From the NCBI GenBank assembly GCA_964527735.1, contig CAZGPG010000004.1, positions 203,043 through 267,042 on the forward strand: 64,000 bases of DNA, written 5' to 3'. Source of the DNA: JBEBVQ01 sp964527735. GTDB taxonomy: Bacteria; Bacteroidota; Bacteroidia; Chitinophagales; Chitinophagaceae. The position numbers were made by a program, and so were the translations under genes. Within the stretch, counting starts at the first letter, position 1, and each line of letters begins with the position of its first letter. The notes below the pieces were generated by a model that saw only the letters and a list, made by a program, of their open reading frames with translations, did no database searches and was not told the origin of the DNA. Positions 44,044-51,600 of this stretch are shown one piece after another.

Positions 44044-44922
44044 TCACCGCATCCCATCGATGATACAGCAAACCCAATCCGGTAAAAGCAACAACACAGC
44101 ATACACCAGCATCATGCCGTCTATCACCAGCAAATAATTCCTGTCGGAAGGATAACGACGCGTGTACATGATCGCCAGACGTGTGAAAACAACCGTCAGC
44201 ATTTCTCCTGTTAATCTGCCACCGGAAGGATAGCGGAAATACTGCACCACACTGAATACCGCAAACAACAGCAATACAATATCCATCAGCCGGTAGCTGC
44301 TGCGGATACCGATCAGGTTGGGCAGCGTGTATATCTTCGCCTCAAGATCGGTCTGGGCATCACGGATATCAAATGCAATGCAGAGCGTGAACATAAACAG
44401 GAACCGAAGACATATCTCAACCGGATAATCACCGATTTCCTTATCCCAGAACAGGATGGGGAAGATCGCCGTCACGATCGTCCAGACGCCGGTGAGTACC
44501 CCTATTTTCATCCACCCGAATTCCCGTATGCGCTTCCTGCCACCGATGGGCAGCAGGGGCAGAGAGTAGGCAAAAGACAGCAATGCCGTGATTCCGGCCC
44601 AGAATAAAATGCCTCGCGGCAAATTCCCGATCACTGAGAGGCAGAGTACGATACCCGTAATTGAGAAGATATAATGCCAGTAGATATAGCGCTGCGACCA
44701 ATAATAACGATCCGACAGCTGTGACGTGGACTTTTTGAAGATGTAATGCACGTTATACACCAGCAGCGTGGCCCCGATCAGGAACAAGTGCAACGGCGAA
44801 AACAGCGGTACGTCTGCTCCGGCTATCAGTCGCTCGGTGGCCATACACAGCCCGGTTGCACAAAAAGCTGTGAAGAGGCTTGTGTACAACAACCAATCTG
44901 TGAACCGACGGAATAAAGGCAT
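44044..44922 (-). CDS. UbiA-like integral membrane protein
   Basis: A 292-residue membrane protein with about eight or nine hydrophobic helices (LHLFLIGATLLVYNVHYIF, YIFSITGIVLCLSVIG, LSFAYSLPLLPI). The third-quarter motif FDIRDAQTDLEAKIYTLPNLIG resembles the second Asp-rich motif of UbiA prenyltransferases (DxxD-type). The first motif (NDxxDxxxD) is not recognisable: VYNVHYIFKKSTSQLSDRYY stands in its place. It may therefore be a diverged or inactive family member. The ATG at 44922 matches the start of the conserved region; the frame upstream runs into the repeat array. I cannot name a substrate. Confidence 0.7.
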   Translation of the reverse strand: MPLFRRFTDWLLYTSLFTAFCATGLCMATERLIAGADVPLFSPLHLFLIGATLLVYNVHYIFKKSTSQLSDRYYWSQRYIYWHYIFSITGIVLCLSVIGNLPRGILFWAGITALLSFAYSLPLLPIGGRKRIREFGWMKIGVLTGVWTIVTAIFPILFWDKEIGDYPVEICLRFLFMFTLCIAFDIRDAQTDLEAKIYTLPNLIGIRSSYRLMDIVLLLFAVFSVVQYFRYPSGGRLTGEMLTVVFTRLAIMYTRRYPSDRNYLLVIDGMMLVYAVLLLLPDWVCCIIDGMR

Positions 44923-44980
44923 CAATTGCAAAAGTACAGTATGCAGGAGGGAATATTGGCGTTGGAAGCGCCTTCCGTTA

Positions 44981-45134
44981 CTGCTTCCGGACAACAGGCT
45001 TGTTGTTCATGGAGCACAAGCTTGTCCCGCCCGAAGCACAAGCCTGTTGTTAAGGAAGGACAAGCTTGTGGTGAAGCTGGCACAGGCTTGAAATGAAAAG
45101 AGCTGAGACTTGTGGTTGGCCGTCGGACAGTTTG
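44981..45134. repeat. Array of seven 22-bp units, core ACARGCYTG
   Basis: Seven consecutive units of exactly 22 bp start at 44981, 45003, 45025, 45047, 45069, 45091 and 45113. Each ends in a core close to ACAAGCTTG (variants ACAGGCTTG, ACAAGCCTG, GAGACTTG, ACAGTTTG), while the preceding 12-13 bp differ between units. The core is part of a palindrome (ACAAGCTTGT). Units at the right end are more degenerate. This lies in a 553-bp gap (44923-45475) with no convincing gene. Confidence 0.85.
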
Positions 45135-45209
45135 GCAGGCAAGCGAGCTGGAAACGAACAGCCGGAAACCTGCAAATGCCACTGCTCCAACCGGCTGATA
45201 ATCAGATTC

Positions 45210-45341
45210 AAAATCCGCCATCAAAAACATGCCTGCGTTTTTGGAAAAACATAACTATGTTTTCCGGAAAACGTAGTTATGTTTTCTCAGAAACATGCTT
45301 ATGTTTTTCCAAGAGCATCTTCAGGATAAAGGAAAACATGT
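45210..45341. repeat. Second array of six 22-bp units, core AAACATR
   Basis: Six units of exactly 22 bp start at 45210, 45232, 45254, 45276, 45298 and 45320. Each ends in AAACATG, AAACATA, AAACGTA or AGCATC. Most also have TATGTTTT near the start, so consecutive units form overlapping palindromes (AAACATA..TATGTTTT). The period equals that of the array 76 bp to the left but the core differs. The right-hand remainder of the gap (45342-45475) shows no gene. Confidence 0.8.
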
Positions 45342-45475
45342 CTGCGGTTGCGGTGCGGATATTTATATGTCAGGTTGTCACCCATTATTGCGCTTTCATA
45401 AGCCACCATATTTCCCTATAAAAACCGCGCTATTTCCTGTTATCTGGTAACTTTACGTCCGGCTCATCTGAAATT

Positions 45476-45826
45476 ATGCATATCGAATCATTACGCAGCT
45501 ATTGTCTCTCACTACCGGAAGCGGAAGAGGGATTACCATTCGGAGGCGATACACTCGTGTTCAGTGTCCGGGGAAAAATGTTTTGCGCTACGGGCATTGA
45601 TGATTTCGAGTTCATTAATGTAAAATGCGATCCTGAAAAGGCCATTGATCTGAGGGAGCGGTACGAAGATGTTGTCCCCGGCTTTCACATGAACAAACGT
45701 CACTGGAACAGCATCCGGACCGGCACACTGATCCCCGATGCGCAGATTCAGGAATGGATCAGAGATTCTTACCGGCTGGTGGTGGCCGGCATGACGAAGA
45801 AACAGCGGGAAGGGTTGCCGCTGTGA
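45476..45826 (+). CDS. MmcQ/YjbR family protein
   Basis: A 116-residue member of the MmcQ/YjbR (CyaY-like fold) family. Landmarks are SLPEAEEGLPFGGDTLVFSV, KMFCATGIDDFEFINVKCDPEKA, the GFHMNKRHWNSIRTG motif characteristic of the family, and LVVAGMTKKQREGL. Members are described as DNA-binding or of unknown function. It stands alone, facing away from the repeat arrays. A near-consensus TAACTTTA lies 22 bp upstream of the ATG. Confidence 0.93.
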   Translation: MHIESLRSYCLSLPEAEEGLPFGGDTLVFSVRGKMFCATGIDDFEFINVKCDPEKAIDLRERYEDVVPGFHMNKRHWNSIRTGTLIPDAQIQEWIRDSYRLVVAGMTKKQREGLPL

Positions 45827-45875
45827 TGGATGTTCTTGCAACGCATGCTCACGATACTTTTATTGTCAGCATCAC

Positions 45876-45942
45876 GGATTTACCTGGATTACACGGATAG
45901 CACAGATTAAAATCCGTGGAATCCCTTAATCCGCTTAATCCG
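45876..45942. repeat. Palindrome built from 9-bp GGAT/ATCC units
   Basis: GGAT occurs at 45876, 45886 and 45895, with a degenerate AGAT at 45904. ATCC follows at 45912, 45921, 45929 and 45938. The left arm is thus a row of four about 9-bp units and the right arm its complementary row, folding into a hairpin (ACGGATTACACGGAT type). It lies between the convergent MmcQ/YjbR and helicase genes. Confidence 0.7.
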
Positions 45943-45969
45943 CGTCCCCGGATGCGCTCACAGCATCAA

Positions 45970-47874
45970 TCATAATCCCGCAAACTCCCAGGCGCTTACA
46001 TACGCCTCCTGCGCTTCAGCATAGCTGATGAATCCGGCATAAAACGGATCGCGGGAGAGGGTAGCGCTGTCGCCGATCACCACCAGCTTCTTGCGGGCAC
46101 GGGTCATGGCGACATTCATACGGCGGATATCAGACAGGAAGCCGATGATACCATCCGGATTGCTGCGCGTGAGACTGATGTACACCACATCCCGCTCCTG
46201 CCCCTGGAAGCCATCAACCGTATTAATGCTGATCAGATCCAGGTATGACTGCAATCCCGGCACATGCTGCAATTGTTCTTTGAGCACACGAACCTGCTCC
46301 TTATAAGGTGCGATCACGGCAATGGTCGGAGACGCGGCCCCCTGTGTTACCAACTCCGTGAGTTCCATTGATAAGTGCTTCAGCAGGAAGGCGGCTTCTT
46401 CGGGGTTAGTGGTGCTGGTGCCTTCCGGTTGTTCGTCGTAGCCGCAGCCGGCAGTATCAATAAAGCTCAGCGGCAGTGAGCCGGGGTACAAGGTATGTCC
46501 CGCTACCGAATCATGCGCTCTTAACCTGTATTCATAAAATACCTTCGATGAATAACCCATAATAACCGTGTGCATCCGGTATTGTTCTTCCAGCAGCGTT
46601 ACAGATTCCGGATGCAGAGCGACAGCTTTTTCAAGCAGGGTTGTACTCAGTCCGTTACGCGCCGCCTCCACCGACTTCACCGTAGGCGGGAGCTGCAGAT
46701 GATCTCCTGCGAGTATTACTTTCTTCGCTTTCAGTATGGCAATCCAGCAGGCCGGCTCCAGCGCCTGTCCGGCTTCATCAATGACCACCGCATCGTAACG
46801 CAGATCGCGGATGGTATAGTGACCGGCGCCGACAAGCGTGCTCGTTATTATTTCCGACCGACCGATGATATCTTCCGTGATGTACTTTTCCGTCTGCTCT
46901 ACATCTTTCATGATGCGATGCGCTTCCTGGAACAGCGCTTTCCGCTGCTCCCGCTCTGCTTTCCCGAAATTCCGTTTGTATTTATGCGCCATATCGCGGA
47001 ATTCATTCGCCTGCTTCTTCAGCTTTTTGATCTCCTTCATGCCCGGGTGTGTTTCTGTCCGGCCGTCGAGCGTCAGCGACAGCAAGCGTTCTGAAACACG
47101 CGCCGGGTTGCCGACCCGCAACACGTTCAGCCCTTCATCGGCCAGCCGCTCCGTAAGCAGATCAACGGCAGTATTACTGGGCGCAACAACAAGTATCTGT
47201 TTGTGCTGTTGGTCGCGCACCATTGTTTTAATTGCCTGTACTATGGTCGTGGTTTTGCCTGTGCCGGGCGGTCCGTGGACGATCGCCAGATCCTGTGCCG
47301 CACAGATCTTCTGCACTGCTTCCTGCTGCGAAGCATTTAAAGAAAATATTACCGGAATGGAAACCGATTGATCGAAGGCAGGCTTTTTTGTTCCGGTGAG
47401 GATCTGTATCAAACGTCCGGTATCAGTATCCGGTTCGGTGGCGATGGCCCTGTTGAGGGCTTTCTCCATTTCGTCGTAGCTGTTGTCATCAAACAACAAG
47501 TCTATGCCCAGCTTTCCCTCGCGTGTCCATTCGGGCAGTTCGTCGGTGCGCAGGTTGATGCGGATCCGGTTTCCGCTTTGACGGGCTACCACGCCTTCAA
47601 GCTGCCGATGCTGAGGATCAAGGCTGGAAAAGATCATTACCGATACACCCGTGCGGAACTGGTGGTATACATCCTGGTGTGTTGTCCGCTCAAGTGTGAC
47701 GCTGAGGTAGTCACCATATCCCGGTTCCGTATCGCGTATGGCAATGGGGTACCAGGTAATACCGTTGATTCTGCGTGTGGCTATCGTTGTATTTTCGCGA
47801 AGCAGCTGATACGCTTTCCGGTCTTCTTCCCGTTCTGTTTTGAGTAATGTGAGGAGCTGTTCGAAGTAGGGCAT
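45970..47874 (-). CDS. Superfamily 1B helicase, UPF1/IGHMBP2/DNA2-like
   Basis: A 634-residue ATP-dependent nucleic-acid helicase. An N-terminal beta-barrel-like part (about 1-170) precedes the motor: Walker A VHGPPGTGKTTTIVQ, motif Ia VVAPSNTAVD, Walker B VVIDEAGQALEPA, motif III ILAGDHLQLPPTV, motif IV LEEQYRMH, motif V NTVDGFQGQERDVVYISL and motif VI RRMNVAMTRARKKLVVIGD. A coiled coil of about 60 residues (MKEIKKLKKQANEFRDM...) between Ia and II matches the inserted stalk of SMUBP-2-type enzymes. The ATG at 47874 is preferred to the TTG two codons upstream. The stop side abuts the GGAT/ATCC palindrome; the start side abuts the DUF559 element. Confidence 0.94.
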   Translation of the reverse strand: MPYFEQLLTLLKTEREEDRKAYQLLRENTTIATRRINGITWYPIAIRDTEPGYGDYLSVTLERTTHQDVYHQFRTGVSVMIFSSLDPQHRQLEGVVARQSGNRIRINLRTDELPEWTREGKLGIDLLFDDNSYDEMEKALNRAIATEPDTDTGRLIQILTGTKKPAFDQSVSIPVIFSLNASQQEAVQKICAAQDLAIVHGPPGTGKTTTIVQAIKTMVRDQQHKQILVVAPSNTAVDLLTERLADEGLNVLRVGNPARVSERLLSLTLDGRTETHPGMKEIKKLKKQANEFRDMAHKYKRNFGKAEREQRKALFQEAHRIMKDVEQTEKYITEDIIGRSEIITSTLVGAGHYTIRDLRYDAVVIDEAGQALEPACWIAILKAKKVILAGDHLQLPPTVKSVEAARNGLSTTLLEKAVALHPESVTLLEEQYRMHTVIMGYSSKVFYEYRLRAHDSVAGHTLYPGSLPLSFIDTAGCGYDEQPEGTSTTNPEEAAFLLKHLSMELTELVTQGAASPTIAVIAPYKEQVRVLKEQLQHVPGLQSYLDLISINTVDGFQGQERDVVYISLTRSNPDGIIGFLSDIRRMNVAMTRARKKLVVIGDSATLSRDPFYAGFISYAEAQEAYVSAWEFAGL

Positions 47875-47903
47875 GTGCAAAGGTACGTAGTGCTGATATG
47901 AAG

Positions 47904-48017
47904 AACACCTCCCTCATTCCCTCCTCAAGGAGGGACGCCTGCATCGTAGCGTAGTTAATGCTTCTTACAGCACCAGTAACTGATTGTCTCCCCTCCAGGG
48001 GAGATAGAGAGGGGTGT
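47904..48017. repeat. Left flanking repeat of the DUF559 unit
   Basis: 114 bp. CCCTCCT-CA-AGGAGGG and CTCCCCT-CC-AGGGGAG each form a perfect 7-bp hairpin with a 2-nt loop near the two ends, joined by a non-palindromic centre (GACGCCTGCATCGTAGCGTAG...). Confidence 0.9.
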
Positions 48018-48051
48018 AATGGCAAATCATTGAAAATCACTAATTTTAATT

Positions 48052-48441
48052 GTGCGCAACAAGATCATTCCATACAATAAAAACCTGAAGCAATTAGCGA
48101 GAAAACTGCGCAGTAATAGTACATTAGGTGAAATACTATTATGGAAAAGAATTCGTAAAAGGGCGCTGGGGGTGCAATTTCACAGACAGGTTCCAATTGA
48201 TGGTTTCATCGTAGATTTTTATTGTCACGAACTCAGGCTTGCAATTGAAATAGATGGTAGCAGTCACGAAGATCAGTTACATAAGGATCAATACAGGCAG
48301 CACAGGTTGGAAGAATACAACATTAAATTTTTAAGGTTTCCGGATCAAACAGTTAAAAGAGATATTTCAAATGTGCTATGGGCTATTATGGACACCATTC
48401 AGGAAATGCAACCAGGTCACACAATAAAGTTCTTGAAGTAG
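48052..48441 (+). CDS. DUF559 domain protein, Vsr-like endonuclease fold
   Basis: A 129-residue protein of the DUF559/MTES_1575 group, related to very-short-patch-repair endonucleases. Conserved elements are LARKLRSNSTLGEILLWKRI, the FHRQVPIDGFIVDFYC stretch with its catalytic-type Asp, LRLAIEIDGSSH (the E-x-D part of a PD-(D/E)XK site) and RFPDQTVKRDISNVL. The start codon is GTG (48052); no ATG in frame precedes it. The stop is 1 bp before the right flanking repeat. Nuclease activity is predicted by fold only and no biochemical role of the group is established to my knowledge. Confidence 0.88.
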   Translation: MRNKIIPYNKNLKQLARKLRSNSTLGEILLWKRIRKRALGVQFHRQVPIDGFIVDFYCHELRLAIEIDGSSHEDQLHKDQYRQHRLEEYNIKFLRFPDQTVKRDISNVLWAIMDTIQEMQPGHTIKFLK

Positions 48442-48442
48442 A

Positions 48443-48557
48443 AACACCTCCCTCATTCCCTCCTCAAGGAGGGACGCCTGCATCGTAGCGTAGTCAATGC
48501 TTCTTACAGCACCAGTAACTGGCTATCTCCCCTCCAGGGGAGATAGAGAGGGGGTGT
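48443..48557. repeat. Right flanking repeat of the DUF559 unit
   Basis: 115 bp, in the same orientation as the left repeat. Differences by eye are one T/C, three changes in the GATTGTCTC/GGCTATCTC part and one extra G in the terminal G-run. The remainder to 48643 holds a GC-rich spacer before the convergent T9SS gene. Confidence 0.9.
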
Positions 48558-48643
48558 TCAAATAAGACAAAGCGGAAGCACATCGCTTTACGCTCTGCCG
48601 CTCCCGCTCTCTAACATTGTCGGTTCCCCCTCCCGGACAATGA

Positions 48644-51600
48644 TTATTTTGCCGCCTTGATCAGGCGGGACAGATGTAATACCTGCCCATCCAGATCGGC
48701 CACACGGATCATATATACCGCATCGCTGAGGCTGCTTATATCAATTTGCTGTACCCCTTTCTGATGGAACACAACTTTTCCGTCAACACTGCTCAGCGTC
48801 ACCTGAACCGGTACCGGAGATTCTATATATACCATTGCACTGACCGGGTTGGGATAGACCCGGATATCCGGACGGTTATTGATATTCCGGACACCAACCA
48901 CGAAACTATATGGCTCTGATATCCCCGGACAATTATTTGCATCTCTTACCATTACCGTATAATTACCATCACCTTCCGGTGTATGCTGCCGGTTTGTAGC
49001 GCCGGGTATCAGCGTGCCGTTGCGGTACCACTGGTAGGAGCTGAAGCTGCCCGTTGCAAGCGTTGCGCCTTCCGGTATGATTACCGGTTCGGGAGCGGGA
49101 TGTACCGTAACGTCTTCCGGATCGGAGATTGTCATACAGGTATTTATATCAGTCACTTTCACCGTATAGGCGCCGTCTTCTCTAGCGTATATAAAGGAGG
49201 TAATCGCGCCGGTAATATCCGTATTGTTCAGCTGCCACTGGAACGAATATCCGGCGCCACTGTTGGCAAACAGGAACACGCTGTCTCCCTCGCAGAAAGC
49301 GGTATTCCCCGCACTTGTTACCGTTGCCGGCGGCAGCGGATTTACAGACACAATAACGGAATCATAATTCACGCATCCGTCATTGATCCCCCCGCTGTTA
49401 TCAAGTGCTTTTACATAATAGACAGTGTTATTGGCAGGCGCTACCGGAATGTTGCTGCCGGTATATGCGCCGGGTGTCCATTCATAAATATATTGTGTAT
49501 TGGCGGATGTAGCTGTAAGCATTGTCGTATCACCTATACAAATATTAGCCGGCAGAGCTTCCGCAGTGAATGCCGGAGGCTGGGTAATGGTTACTGTCAC
49601 CGGAGTACGCGAGCTTTCACAATGCTGGTAAATCTTCCAGTCATATAAAAACGGGTAGGTTTTGGTTATTACCGATGATCCGGTACCTCTTATCACAGAG
49701 GCAAGTCCTGCAATTGTATAAGGGAATATAATCTCATTAGATGCAGGCGCAACAGATTCCCTCATAAGACCGGTAACTCCCCCTCCCGTTCTCTTTACCG
49801 TCAGCAGCAAACTGCCGGCCGGCACATTAAATTGCACCGGTACAAACGTTTTAGTGCCCGGCGCCGGTGTACCGGTCACGGTAACGGTCGTTGAATCCAG
49901 CCTGGCGCCGTTAGCGGTATTCAACAATATAGTTACCGTACCGGTTCCCGTACCCACAGGATATATCGCCACCGAATCCAGCATAAAAGGAACGTACGCA
50001 TCAAAGAAAAGACCCCCCGAATCATTGGAGCCTGATACCGTACCCGCTGTAGTACGATACTGGCGGCCGATGTAATGGGAACGCTTTCCTAATTCTGACG
50101 ATACATAAAACGTAGTGGTGCTGCTCAGGAATGGCGTAGTAAAGCTAACACCGGTATCCAGCAGGCTGCCGCCGGAGATTGCATTATACCAATTCAGTAC
50201 AGAGCCGGGAGAGCCGGTTGCGGTAAGCGTCACAGAATCTGCACCGCACCGTATGACGGAATTCGTAGACAATACTTCAGTCTGATTCACTGTAACGGTA
50301 AGCGGTACATTGATACAGGCAGCTCCGTCGCTGTTCTTTAATACGGCACGGTAATAGCTGGTGGTATTCAGCAAGCCGGTTGCATAAGTGGGTAACGCTG
50401 ACCCGGGAATATCTGTGTACGATATCCCGTCCGGTGAGCTTTGCCATTGTATGGTACCGCTTCCGAAGTCAGGTGCGTGGTCGAGACGCAGCGTAGTGGA
50501 GCCATTTACACAGATATCAGCAGGATTGGCAGTAGCCGTTGCCTGTGCCGGTTGTACAAACTTACGGACGGTATCTATATTACCACAGGCAGTAGTCGTA
50601 TTGTAAGCGGATGCCACAAAGGTATGCCGTCCGGGGGTGCTGGTACGGGCGTATACAGTTGCAGCATTACCGCCGGTATAAGGCGTGGTACCGGCAGCAT
50701 TGGTATACAGACCGGTGACAGGTGTCCAGGTTACGGAGTCGAAGTTGGCAGGAGTCGATGTTACTGTCAGTATAGCAACCTCATTGTTACAGACCACAGG
50801 CGTGGCGCTCACTGCAAATGCGGGAGGTGTACCCAGAATTGCGGTTACTGCTTGGCGCGGGCTTTCGCAGGGAACGGAAACAGACCAGTTATATAAATAT
50901 TGATATGTAGTTAACAGATTCGAGGAAGTCAACGAGGCCCCACCCGCACGTACTGAAATTGCTCCAGAAGGAGTTTCAAACGGGAAATCGAGACTTACGT
51001 TAGTATTACTGGACGTTTCCCGAACAAGTTGTGCTCCTGTACCACGAATCGTTATCCGATATTCCCCCGGAGCAAGTGTTATGTTTACAGGCAATACTTC
51101 CAAGGTGATCCCTGTTGTATCTGCATAAAAACTGTAAAAAGGGGTTCTGCCTACAGTATCACCCTGCAGATTAAGTATAAATATCCTGACGGAATCCATT
51201 AGTAATGGACCGCCGCTCACACGTCTTCCACTGGTTCTGCGCTGGTATATATCTATTGTATTAATAGTAGCGATTGTATGCACATCAAATTTCAAATGCT
51301 GACCTGCACTCGGGGCAACAGTACTTGTACCGGGAGTGGGGCTTGCAAGACGTTCTTCTTTTGTATTGGACGATGCTGCAACATAATAAGTAGTATTCGT
51401 TGTAATAACGGGTGTTTCGAAAGTGCTTCCTGTGTCCAGAAGTGTACCGGCGGTCGAATCATTATACCAATATAATGTAGCTCCCGGAGAACCGGCGGCA
51501 GACAAGGAAACAGTTCCAGCTCCGCAACGGCTTCCGTCCGTAACACTGACCATTTGCGCAGAAGGTACTACCGGAATCCCAAACGCAGTGCTGACAACAG

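Larger units (their letters stand above)
47904..48557. mobile_element. Candidate minimal mobile unit: DUF559 gene enclosed by 114-115-bp direct repeats
   Basis: Two near-identical segments (47904-48017 and 48443-48557, about five differences) bracket one gene with almost no spare sequence: 34 bp before its start and 1 bp after its stop. Each repeat begins ACACCTCCCTC and ends GAGAGGGG(G)TGT, which are roughly complementary ends, and carries two perfect small hairpins (CCCTCCT/AGGAGGG and CTCCCCT/AGGGGAG). The enclosed protein has a PD-(D/E)XK-like nuclease fold. The arrangement resembles a cargo between mobile repeats, but no transposase is present and movement is an inference. Confidence 0.6.

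Noticed and set aside
44981..45341. CRISPR array
   Set aside because: The unit is only 22 bp with a 9-bp partly conserved core. CRISPR repeats are 24-47 bp with spacers of similar length. There is no leader and no repeat identity, despite a cas6 gene elsewhere in the window.
45110..45421. Protein-coding gene of 103 codons reading through the 22-bp arrays, and a 102-codon frame on the other strand
   Set aside because: Both frames owe their openness to the repeat composition, shift phase with every 22-bp unit and resemble no protein. I treat the region as non-coding.
47904..48557. Classical insertion sequence with target-site duplication
   Set aside because: The flanking repeats are 114-115 bp, far longer than a target duplication, and no transposase is encoded.
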